From the NCBI RefSeq assembly GCF_046536515.1, contig NZ_JAWDMQ010000006.1, positions 1 through 47,851 of the forward strand: 47,851 nt of DNA, given 5' to 3'. The stretch is from Caldisphaera sp046536515. GTDB lineage: Archaea > Thermoproteota > Thermoprotei_A > Sulfolobales > Acidilobaceae. Shown one piece after another: positions 26,759 to 34,011 of this stretch (positions are counted from its first letter, which is position 1; each line of letters begins with the position of its first letter). The position numbers and the translations under genes were made by a program. The notes under the pieces were generated by a model. It did not search any database. It was not told the origin of the DNA and worked only from the letters and a program-made list of their open reading frames with translations.

Positions 26759-28708
26759 CTATGGATAGATTCTATTTCCGCTTTCCTTTAAAGCTTTATA
26801 TCCTGGAAGTCTTCTTTCAAGCTCTTTGAAGAATTCATCATTTCTAAGCGTTTCAATAAATTTTTCAACATATTTGTTTTCTAATTTATCCTTTCTCACA
26901 ACGAAATCATAAATTTCATAACCTATTGGTATAAAATCTAAATTAAAAGTTTCAGCCATATATCTTAAAGACATTCCGGCGTCAGCCCTACCTTGTAAAA
27001 TTGCTGTTGCTACAGCAGAATGAGTCTTAACTTCATACATATAACCTCTTATAATTTTTTCTGGATTTATAACTCCTAAATCTTTTAATAACTTATCTAA
27101 TAAAACTCTAGTCCCCGAACCTTTGTTCCTATTTATTATAACTACATCATCCCTAAGAAAATCTTTAACTCCATTTATTTTCTTGGGGTTTCCTTTTTTA
27201 ATTAGTATTCCAACTTCTCTTGAATACCCTCTATATATGTATACTTTATCCTCTAAACTCATTATCTTTGGTATGTGTATATTATAATTCATAGTACTTT
27301 CATCAAGAAGATGAGATCCTGCTAAATCAGCATCACCTCTCTTAATAGCTTGCCACCCTCCCATAGAACCGACATTTATTATTCTAGTATTTTGTATTTT
27401 AGATATCCCAAGAACAACCTCAATCCCAGGGCAATTGCTACCAATTATAGTTAAACTAGGAGGTTTAATTGAGGATGAAAATAAATAAACATCAACATCT
27501 TCATTTTCTTCAAAGTACTCCCTGTTTTCCTCTGCAACTATGTAACCATCAGAAATGCTAATTCCAGCAATGGAACCGGAACCACTTAATATTGGATAGG
27601 CACTTAGGCTATCTTTATTCCATACCAATTGAACTGGTATTAGCTCGGTAAACCCTCTACCAGCATTTAATCTGAAAGGAATCTTAGCCTTTACTTTAGA
27701 CTTTTCGGAATCCTTTTTACCCATCATTTTTCTAACTACTGGCTCAACAATGTTATATAGGTTCATCATAGCAGATAATGGAAATCCAGGAAGACCAAAT
27801 AAAATTTTCTTATCTAAAACCGCTATAGCAGTTGGCTTGCCAGGCCTTGACTTTAATCCGTGTACTATAATTTTAGCTCCAATATCATTAAAGACTTTAT
27901 ATATCATATCGCCATAACCTGCTGACGTACTACCTGTCGTTATTAAAATGTCAGCTTCATTTAAACTATTTTCTATTTCTTTTTTCATCTTTTCATAATT
28001 ATCTGGCAATATACCTTTAAAATAAACTTCGGAGCCTAGCTCTTTCAGCATTGATGTTATTACATAACCGTTCGTATCGTAAACTTTTCCATGAGATAAC
28101 ATTTTTCCTGGTTCCTCAATTTCTACCCCTGTTGAATAAACAATTATTTTTGGGGGCCTGTAAACCTTTACTTTATTTAATCCTAAACCTGCAAAAACTG
28201 CTAACTCTCTTGGAGTTATTTGAGTTCCTTTTCTTATTACTGTATCTCCAGTTGCAATATCGCTTCCAGACATAGAAATATTTTCTCCGGGAGAAACCAT
28301 TCTATACACTTTTATTTTATTCTCTTTCCTACTAACGTATTCTTCCATAACTATTGCATCAGCTCCTCTTGGTACCATTGCTCCTGTTGAGATCTGAGCA
28401 GCCTTACCTTCTTTTATTTCAACTGTTGGATTAGTTCCAACTTCAACTTTTCCTATAACCTCGAGTTCTTTTGGTTCTATTTCACTGGCCCCTGCTACGT
28501 CTATTGATCTAACTGCATATCCATCAACTGTAGATCTATCAAAGGGAGGATAGTCTATAGGAGCTATAAGGTCTTCTGCTAGTACTTTATTTACTGATTC
28601 AAATAAAGGAACCTCTATAACCCCTAAAGTATCTATACCATTTAATTCTTTTTCTATTAAATTTAATGCCTCTTCTACAGATACTAATTTATGAAATACT
28701 AGTGCCAT
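26759..28708 (-). CDS. moeA: MoeA molybdo/tungsto-transferase fused to a periplasmic-binding-like domain
   Basis: A 649-aa fusion. The N-terminal 400 or so residues are MoeA, which inserts Mo or W into adenylated pterin: PPFDRSTVDGYAVR, GAMVPRGADAIVMEEY, the MoCF-domain TTGSTSAGYGD, and PGKPTAIAVLDKKILFGLPGFPLSAM (partly given). The C-terminal 230 residues form a LysR/ModA-like ligand-binding fold with GSMGGWQAIKRGDADLAGSH and NRNKGSGTRVLLDKLL, possibly sensing molybdate, tungstate or the cofactor. Such fusions are known in archaea. The open frame starts at 28759, but ATG 28708 follows GGTGGAAAT and matches the family N-terminus. It serves enzymes such as the AOR at 12994. Confidence 0.93.
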   Translation of the reverse strand: MALVFHKLVSVEEALNLIEKELNGIDTLGVIEVPLFESVNKVLAEDLIAPIDYPPFDRSTVDGYAVRSIDVAGASEIEPKELEVIGKVEVGTNPTVEIKEGKAAQISTGAMVPRGADAIVMEEYVSRKENKIKVYRMVSPGENISMSGSDIATGDTVIRKGTQITPRELAVFAGLGLNKVKVYRPPKIIVYSTGVEIEEPGKMLSHGKVYDTNGYVITSMLKELGSEVYFKGILPDNYEKMKKEIENSLNEADILITTGSTSAGYGDMIYKVFNDIGAKIIVHGLKSRPGKPTAIAVLDKKILFGLPGFPLSAMMNLYNIVEPVVRKMMGKKDSEKSKVKAKIPFRLNAGRGFTELIPVQLVWNKDSLSAYPILSGSGSIAGISISDGYIVAEENREYFEENEDVDVYLFSSSIKPPSLTIIGSNCPGIEVVLGISKIQNTRIINVGSMGGWQAIKRGDADLAGSHLLDESTMNYNIHIPKIMSLEDKVYIYRGYSREVGILIKKGNPKKINGVKDFLRDDVVIINRNKGSGTRVLLDKLLKDLGVINPEKIIRGYMYEVKTHSAVATAILQGRADAGMSLRYMAETFNLDFIPIGYEIYDFVVRKDKLENKYVEKFIETLRNDEFFKELERRLPGYKALKESGNRIYP

Positions 28709-28887
28709 ATTTCCACCAAATAATTTAATTAAGCTCAAGACATTTATTTTTATAAACATATTTTTACACTTAGAAGCAATTTAAATTAAACTTTTTTCTC
28801 TTTTAATTTATTAAAAATAATAACAGGCAAGAGTTTTATTAATAGATTAACTACATTCCTTTAGGATAGAATCTCTGGCGAAAGAAT

Positions 28888-29178
28888 ATGAAAAAAGAGG
28901 CAAGAATTTTCATAAATAAATGTAAAGAAAACATTTGTTGCGGTATAGTATTAAGGTTTTATTCAATAGATGGTTTTGTAGTTTCTATTAATGGATGTCA
29001 AGGATTATGCGATAAGCTCAAAGAAACTGGATATTTTTATGAATTATCCTATTTTAATGGTGATTGCAATTGTGGTCTAGATAATAGCATAGAAGTAAAC
29101 CAAAAATATCATTTATTTTTATTAAACTTAATCGAAGAATTTGAAAACATTTATAAAAATGCGGGGGGTGGGGTTTGA
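28888..29178 (+). CDS. Cys-rich small protein of unknown function
   Basis: A 96-aa protein I do not recognise. It has seven Cys in three clusters: CKENICC (12-18), CQGLC (38-42) and CNC (60-62), suggesting a metal or Fe-S site. There is no signal peptide. The ATG at 28888 is divergent from moeA, about 180 bp away. Its last 18 bases run antisense into the 3' acceptor end of tRNA-Leu, so the final residues GGGV are encoded by tRNA sequence; the true gene may once have been longer. Reality of the gene is likely but not proven. Confidence 0.55.
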   Translation: MKKEARIFINKCKENICCGIVLRFYSIDGFVVSINGCQGLCDKLKETGYFYELSYFNGDCNCGLDNSIEVNQKYHLFLLNLIEEFENIYKNAGGGV

Positions 29179-29244
29179 ACCCACGCAGGCCTACGCCAAC
29201 GGGTCTTAGGCCCGTCCCCTTTGGCCAGGCTCGGGCACCCCCGC
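29161..29244 (-). tRNA. tRNA-Leu (anticodon UAA)
   Basis: Complete 84-nt class II cloverleaf: acceptor GCGGGGG/CCCCCGC, discriminator A at 29160, anticodon stem ACGGG/CCCGT with loop CCTAAGA, a long variable arm, and T arm GTGGG-TTCAAAC-CCCAC. Anticodon is TAA. CCA is not encoded and no intron is seen. Position 33, before the anticodon, reads C rather than the near-universal U. A strongly GC-rich island in AT-rich DNA. Confidence 0.93.
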
Positions 29245-29280
29245 GCATTTATACAATTATCTAGCTTACCCTTAAAGTAT

Positions 29281-29542
29281 TTATCGTTTGTATCTCAAAT
29301 AGTTTTGCATGGTTCCTGATTTCCTCTCTAAACGGTTCTTCAATGCTTTTATGTGTTTACCCGTGACGTAACTTTTCCTTACTTTTAATCTAATTCCGCC
29401 ACGGGCACCCCTCTTAAGGGATCATACACAGTCACCCTTAACTCATTGGGGCTAGTCGAGGGAAACACCACTACCCTCCCATCCACTTTTTATCACTCCC
29501 ACTCTTGTGAGCAGCGCTCGTCATCAGGTAGGGGGTCACCAA
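29281..29542 (-). pseudogene. Decayed ORF of unknown family in three frames
   Basis: Three overlapping frames join into one protein-like sequence of about 85 aa with two frameshifts. From TTG/GTG 29542/29539 it reads VTPYLMTSAAHKSGSDKKW. After a shift near 29480 it reads GRVVVFPSTSPNELRVTVYD. After another near 29405 it reads RLKVRKSYVTGKHIKALKNR, ending at TAA 29281. I do not recognise the family; the basic C-terminus looks nucleic-acid binding. The segment is much richer in GC than its neighbours, hinting at foreign origin or a structured RNA. It lies between tRNA-Leu and two solo tnpB-type right ends. From about 29550 to 29660 the DNA is AT-rich and holds nothing I can name. Confidence 0.45.
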
Positions 29543-29664
29543 TAAAAACTGTTTCGGTAATACTATATAAACGTAATCAACATCAAAACGATATTTAGAA
29601 GTAATTAAAAATAACTAGTAGTTACGTAGAAGTGTTACAATCTCTATAATTTACAACAGAAAGC

Positions 29665-29693
29665 GTCGTCCTTTAGGGCGGAGAGGAGGTCAG
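29665..29693 (+). repeat. Solo tnpB-type right-end hairpin, copy D
   Basis: CGTCC-TTTA-GGGCG stem-loop, followed by GAGAGGAGGTCAG, identical over that tail to the copy at 46978-47040. The stem carries a G-U pair where other copies have G-C, so pairing is kept. No tnpB lies beside it. Confidence 0.6.
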
Positions 29694-29765
29694 ACCTATA
29701 AAGGGTCATCATACTGCATTTTCTTAAGACTTGGATATAGTTATTTGTGACAAAGCAAACGGCAG

Positions 29766-29794
29766 CCTCGCCCATCAGGGCATGGGAGAGGTCA
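29766..29794 (+). repeat. Solo tnpB-type right-end hairpin, copy E
   Basis: GCCC-ATCA-GGGC stem-loop at 29770-29781, followed by ATGGGAGAGGTCAG. It has the same orientation as the copy 100 bp upstream, and again no tnpB is attached. The interval from here to the end of rpoL (29899) holds no gene. Confidence 0.55.
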
Positions 29795-29898
29795 GCTTCC
29801 TAAGGGAATGCTTTATTTAATCTTTTCAGAATTAAAACCTACTCCTAGAAGGAGCATGTTTGTTCTTTTTACAAAGAATTTTCTGTTTCGGTAAAAAA

Positions 29899-30207
29899 TC
29901 AATCCTCTATATTTATATTCATTTCTTTTATTTTTTGAAGGTATTTATCTCTAAATTCTAAATTTATTTCTTTTATTTTTTTCAGGGCTTCAATCAGTTT
30001 TTCCTTAGGATCTATACCTTCTTCTAAATCAATATATATTATTAACTTATTCTCAAGCGGATGTGGAATCTCATAATATGCTATATTTACACCTTGCAAA
30101 CCCTGCAGAACAGTCGATAACAAATTTCCTAAAGTATGATCTTCATTTTCTATTTCTACCTTATAAATACCTTGCTCAGTCTTACTAATTTTAATATTAC
30201 CTACCAT
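29899..30207 (-). CDS. rpoL: DNA-directed RNA polymerase subunit L (Rpo11)
   Basis: A 102-aa alpha-like small subunit that pairs with Rpo3 in the polymerase assembly platform. The signature ENEDHTLGNLLSTVLQ (19-34) and the following YYEIPHPLENKLIIYI strand pair are diagnostic of the Rpb11/RpoL family. ATG 30207 lies four bases after the preceding gene's stop, so it is the last gene of the csl4-DUF2067-rpoL arrangement typical of crenarchaea. Two solo right-end hairpins occupy its downstream flank. Confidence 0.95.
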   Translation of the reverse strand: MVGNIKISKTEQGIYKVEIENEDHTLGNLLSTVLQGLQGVNIAYYEIPHPLENKLIIYIDLEEGIDPKEKLIEALKKIKEINLEFRDKYLQKIKEMNINIED

Positions 30208-30211
30208 ACTA

Positions 30212-30814
30212 TTACACCTTGCTCATCATTTCATACGTTTCCTTCCAGCTATATTTAGTATATATCTTGTTTTTATTCTCTTCTAAAATTCCTAAACTTA
30301 ATCCCTCTTGTATAAAATTATCAGCATCGCTTAAATTTTTCCCATGCATTGTTAAATAGCATGCTAAGACTTTTTTAACCGCATTGCTATAATTTTTCTG
30401 CGATACCTCTTTTAGATTTTTTTCTAAATCTTTTATTAAAGATAGCAACTTTTCCTTATTTGCAGTTGTTATTATATGAGTTTCATCAATATCCGTTTTA
30501 TATCCTTGTTTACTTAAAATAAAAACCAAAATATCCAAAAAATCCTTCCCACCACTTGGATTTATATCACTTATATTGTATTTAAATCCATTAACTTTAT
30601 TTTTATTAGATTCAAAAGCTAATATTTCCTTTATTTTTGACTTAATATAGTTAATATCTCTAGGAGTTATAAAGAAAATTATGATTAATTTATTATCTTC
30701 TATTCTAATTAATGCCTCCTGGCTCGATATAACCTCATTAATTTTCCTGAAAATGATCTCAGCATCGTATCCCTCCTTTAGGCTAAAAACTAATTTCTTT
30801 TTTATATTTTTCAC
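30212..30814 (-). CDS. Conserved crenarchaeal protein, probably DUF2067
   Basis: A 200-aa protein with an N-terminal alpha/beta region (KKLVFSLKEGYDAEIIFRKI) and a helical C-terminal half. Its position between csl4 and rpoL is the usual one for the crenarchaeal DUF2067 family, and this synteny is the main support. Function unknown; the neighbours suggest RNA metabolism or transcription. ATG 30814 is preceded by AAGGTGAAAAATATA. A mobile-element-like relic separates it from csl4 by about 240 bp, where such operons are usually tight. Confidence 0.7.
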   Translation of the reverse strand: MKNIKKKLVFSLKEGYDAEIIFRKINEVISSQEALIRIEDNKLIIIFFITPRDINYIKSKIKEILAFESNKNKVNGFKYNISDINPSGGKDFLDILVFILSKQGYKTDIDETHIITTANKEKLLSLIKDLEKNLKEVSQKNYSNAVKKVLACYLTMHGKNLSDADNFIQEGLSLGILEENKNKIYTKYSWKETYEMMSKV

Positions 30815-30915
30815 CTTTCTGCACCTGAGACCTCATTTGTAAGGATGGTAAATTAAGCATAAATACATTTCAAACATAAAATGCTTTGTTATGTTACCTA
30901 AAGTAAAATAAATAA

Positions 30916-30952
30916 GGCTATAAACATAGCCCATGCCTCTCGTTAAGGCATG
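30916..30952 (+). repeat. Tandem stem-loops in a relic between csl4 and DUF2067
   Basis: GGCTAT-AAAC-ATAGCC (30916-30931) is followed at once by CATGCC, a 9-base loop and GGCATG (30932-30952). Further on, GGAAACTCCAAAGC and TTAAGGGCAGG (about 31003-31040) resemble archaeal tnpB-element ends from memory. The whole 30815-31056 gap is best read as an eroded insertion; the 61-codon frame inside it (30833-31018, minus) is not convincing. Confidence 0.45.
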
Positions 30953-31056
30953 GATCATGGTATGTAAACAACTTGAAAAAAGAAGAATTTTTTTCCGTGA
31001 AAGGACTGGAAACTCCAAAGCTCCATTCTTAAGGGCAGGTAGTTTACTAATTACAC

Positions 31057-31689
31057 CTACGGTGGTATCATTATTGTTTTTTTCATACCTATCTTTAATA
31101 GTTTAGAAGTAGCCAAATTTGATATTTTCCTTTTTTCAACATTACCACATTTTGGGCATTTAAGCTGGTCGTTATTAATTGGAGCCATTATTTCTCCGCA
31201 TTTAGAGCACATAGAATATATAACACCAAACTGAGGCCCTTTTAATGATAGGTTAAATGGATTTGTTGAACTGATAACTTTAGCTAATATAATATCACCA
31301 GGCTTCACTATATCCATTAAGTCATTATATTTATCGACGCCAATTTGATTTGAGAGAATCGCGCCAGATAATGGACTTGAAAATTCATGTTCCCACTTAG
31401 GCCTTGGATATAAAACTATAACGCCAAATATGTCGACAAATATTATATTTTCTTTTACAGATGATACTGAACATAAAACAATGCTGTTTTTCTTAGGTAT
31501 CTTTATTTTTTTATGAGAATTTACAGAAACAGTCTTATTGTTAAGATCTATAGCTATTTTTCCTAATAAAGATGATCTTAAAAATCCTGTTTCTTGATCT
31601 ATATACACTCCGTCTCCTTCAACAAACTCTTCCTGCTGAGCCACTATTTCTCCTGGAACTACTATATCATTTTTCAAAGAGAACGACAT
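31057..31689 (-). CDS. csl4: Exosome RNA-binding subunit Csl4
   Basis: Cap subunit of the archaeal exosome, recruiting DnaG and substrate RNA. The 210-aa protein has the three expected parts: N-terminal domain beginning DIVVPGEIVAQQEEFVEGDG (8-27), a central S1 fold (VKPGDIILAKVIS, about 128-140), and a C-terminal zinc ribbon with CSKCG and CPKCG. ATG 31689 lies within the end of the methyltransferase gene and has AGGAGGG about 9 bases upstream; TTG 31677 is an alternative start. It is in a unit with uL16, dph2 and a methyltransferase. Confidence 0.94.
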   Translation of the reverse strand: MSFSLKNDIVVPGEIVAQQEEFVEGDGVYIDQETGFLRSSLLGKIAIDLNNKTVSVNSHKKIKIPKKNSIVLCSVSSVKENIIFVDIFGVIVLYPRPKWEHEFSSPLSGAILSNQIGVDKYNDLMDIVKPGDIILAKVISSTNPFNLSLKGPQFGVIYSMCSKCGEIMAPINNDQLKCPKCGNVEKRKISNLATSKLLKIGMKKTIMIPP

Positions 31690-32302
31690 CTACTTTTACC
31701 CTCCTTATTCTGCTCTTATGATGTTCCATTGAAGCTGGTATTGGGAATTCTCTAGTGTTTATTAATCTCAACCTATACCCCCACCTATAGCTTAAAGCAG
31801 AGTGGAAATTTAAATTTCCAGATTTGAGAACTGAATAAATTCTATTTGGATACAGAGAAAAAGCGTACTCTAAAAATGTTTTATCTGCATTTCTTTTCCA
31901 CACTCCAAATGGAGGATTCATAATTATTAAATCTACGGAACCCTTTTTTATTAAACCTAGGCCTTTATTAATATAAGCCTTTATTAATATAAGCCTCCCT
32001 TTTAGTCCCAAAGATTCTTCAGCATTCAAGCAATATTTGAAAAATCTTTCATCTATTTCTACACCTATAGCTTTTGATGCTCCAAATAATAAAGAGGCTA
32101 AGGCTATCCTACAAGTCCCTGAACCCAAATCAAGAACTGTTGAACCATCAATTACATTTGAAATATATGCATGATTAAGCATGTCAAAAATAATTTCTGA
32201 AGGAGTATTATATTGCTCCAATTTACGAATAGGATTATCCATTAAAGGTAATTCATTTTCTAGAAAAACCTTAACATTTTTAATTACATCCTTTTTATTC
32301 AA
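31667..32302 (-). CDS. METTL5-like RNA adenine N6-methyltransferase
   Basis: A class I SAM-dependent methyltransferase. Motif I is LDLGSGTCRIAL (57-68), the acidic VEID follows, and the catalytic NPPFG is at 129-133, the tetrapeptide used for amino groups of adenine. Size and the N-terminal KLEQYNTP (27-34) fit the METTL5/archaeal rRNA m6A group. The open frame begins at TTG 32314, but TTG 32302 sits correctly behind GGTGTTAG. Two perfect 16-base tandem copies (31961-31976, 31977-31992) lie between motif I and NPPFG and are read in two different frames. It overlaps csl4 by 23 bases. Confidence 0.88.
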   Translation of the reverse strand: MNKKDVIKNVKVFLENELPLMDNPIRKLEQYNTPSEIIFDMLNHAYISNVIDGSTVLDLGSGTCRIALASLLFGASKAIGVEIDERFFKYCLNAEESLGLKGRLILIKAYINKGLGLIKKGSVDLIIMNPPFGVWKRNADKTFLEYAFSLYPNRIYSVLKSGNLNFHSALSYRWGYRLRLINTREFPIPASMEHHKSRIRRVKVDVVLFEK

Positions 32303-32321
32303 AACTAACACCAATATTAAG

Positions 32322-33353
32322 TTACCATGGAAACATATACTTGTCTATTTTTCCAGTTAAAGCCATGTAAGCTTCCCCTGGAGACAAAACAGGTTTCTCG
32401 TAATCAATTAAATCATCTATAGGAATTCTAGGACAACTAGTTATTATAAATGCATCATACCAATCATTATCTACAGATCTTAGGTTAATTTCGTTTATGT
32501 TTTCTGATGAAAGGAGAACATATTGCTTCTTAGATAGCATTTTTATTATAATGTTTAATATTGAAGGTCTATATTGGCCTGTTTTTAAACCTATTATTAC
32601 TCCCCAGTGATTAGCCTCAATAGCTTTTGATATAGAAAATAACCTTTTTTTATAATATTTAGTTCCTATTGGTGTAAAGTCTCTAACAGAATTGCTATAA
32701 AGGTCTATTTGAGCTATTGGTTTTAAAGTAGCTAAATATAAACCTAGTGGATGAAATTCTCCACCTCCTAAAAATATATATCCATCAATTTTTTTGTCAA
32801 GAACTGGCCTAAAATCACAGCCTATTATTTGTCCCGGTTCATAATAAGGATATAAAGCTTTTGATTCAATAATATTATATTTTTTATCTAAAATAATATT
32901 AGAAATTTTATTATATAAGTGAGTATGCTGCGCTGTCAAAGCAATAGATATATTTTTAACATTATAATTATTTAATATTTCTAAAGCCCTTAATACAAGA
33001 GCCTCGTCTACATCTATTTTACTTAAAGCTTTAACAAACACAACTCTATTTCTTATATTATCAGGTAGAGATGAAGGAGATAAATAGTTGGGATATTCTG
33101 AATGACCTATGTGTATAATTATATCTGGGTTAAGAATAGAAAATATTTGATTATATTGTAAATCGCATGCCCCATAGATATTCTCCATATGAATTATCGG
33201 TTCGGCATTATATCTTTCCCTTATGCAATTAGCTATTACTAGAGAAAATTGTTTTAAACCATCAGGCAGTTGTATCAAAACTTTTTTGTCTTTTAAATTA
33301 ATATCTGGAAAAATTAAAGTATAAGGAATCCCACAATCTAAGTTCTCAGGCAT
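32322..33353 (-). CDS. dph2: Diphthamide biosynthesis enzyme Dph2
   Basis: Non-canonical radical-SAM enzyme transferring the 3-amino-3-carboxypropyl group of SAM to the target His of elongation factor 2. The three cluster cysteines are visible: C63 (YGACD), C179 (IGCDF) and C307 (TSCPRIP), one per domain, as in the archaeal homodimeric enzyme. The 343-aa length is normal. LIQLPDGLKQ near the N-terminus is another family marker. ATG 33353 shares its first base with the last base of the uL16 stop (TAATG), so translation is coupled to the ribosomal protein. Confidence 0.95.
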   Translation of the reverse strand: MPENLDCGIPYTLIFPDINLKDKKVLIQLPDGLKQFSLVIANCIRERYNAEPIIHMENIYGACDLQYNQIFSILNPDIIIHIGHSEYPNYLSPSSLPDNIRNRVVFVKALSKIDVDEALVLRALEILNNYNVKNISIALTAQHTHLYNKISNIILDKKYNIIESKALYPYYEPGQIIGCDFRPVLDKKIDGYIFLGGGEFHPLGLYLATLKPIAQIDLYSNSVRDFTPIGTKYYKKRLFSISKAIEANHWGVIIGLKTGQYRPSILNIIIKMLSKKQYVLLSSENINEINLRSVDNDWYDAFIITSCPRIPIDDLIDYEKPVLSPGEAYMALTGKIDKYMFPW

Positions 33354-33877
33354 TATTGTTTCTCCGTTTTATCTTCGGATAATATAATCCTTGTTCTAAG
33401 AGGTAATTTTGAGGCCCCCCTTCTTAAAGCTTCTTTTATCTTTTCTATATCGGATTTTTTACCCCAAACTTCAATTAATTTATCCCCACTATGAACTATA
33501 GCAGCTACACCTATTGGAGTACCGAAAGAAAGTCTCATACCATCTTGCAATCTGTCTGCACCTGCAAATGCCATCATTTTATTTTCTCTTATTACCTGAT
33601 GAGGATATTTTGGTATCCTCATATAATAATTAGCATCTCCGACTTCTGTTGATAAGTATTTGCTTGTCATAACTCTTGTTGCCTCTAACGCATTTGACCT
33701 TATTTGACCGATCTCTAGTGAAATTAAGTCAAGCTTGACTTCATAATTCCTTAACATTTCTTTATTTCCCATCTCAAATTTTGTTATTTTAGGTGGCGGC
33801 GCACCATGTATATACTCCTTTCTTGTATATGGTTGACTAGTTATGTGCGAATAGCATCTTCCAGGTCTCATCGGCAT
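33353..33877 (-). CDS. rpl10e: 50S ribosomal protein uL16 (L10e)
   Basis: A 174-aa protein of the large subunit near the peptidyl-transferase centre and A site. Diagnostic sequences are MPMRPGRCYSHITSQPYTRKEYIHGAPPP at the N-terminus (first part quoted is enough: RPGRCY, then YIHGAPP), AGADRLQDGMRLSFGTP (about 111-127) and WGKKSDIEKIKEALRR. ATG 33877 follows AGGTGATAAAGT. It heads the minus-strand unit uL16-dph2-methyltransferase-csl4 and has an AT-rich promoter region shared with the divergent gene at 34012. Confidence 0.93.
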   Translation of the reverse strand: MPMRPGRCYSHITSQPYTRKEYIHGAPPPKITKFEMGNKEMLRNYEVKLDLISLEIGQIRSNALEATRVMTSKYLSTEVGDANYYMRIPKYPHQVIRENKMMAFAGADRLQDGMRLSFGTPIGVAAIVHSGDKLIEVWGKKSDIEKIKEALRRGASKLPLRTRIILSEDKTEKQ

Positions 33878-34011
33878 ACTTTATCACCTACTTTATTTTT
33901 ATATTCAACCCCTTTAAAAGTTTGTATTCTATTATTTAAAAATTAACAAAAAATCTCAATATTTATAAGTAATTATGGATTAAGCTTTTAATAAATTTTT
34001 ACCCCTAATTA

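Noticed and set aside
29054..29248. 64-codon minus-strand frame covering tRNA-Leu
   Set aside because: Its Gly/Arg/Pro-rich start is simply the translated tRNA gene.
29395..29545. GC-rich island considered as RNase P RNA or SRP RNA
   Set aside because: None of the conserved core motifs I know for either RNA is present, whereas joined reading frames give a coherent protein-like sequence.
30833..31018. 61-codon minus-strand frame between csl4 and DUF2067
   Set aside because: It reads across the relic stem-loops, has no ribosome-binding site and an unlikely composition.
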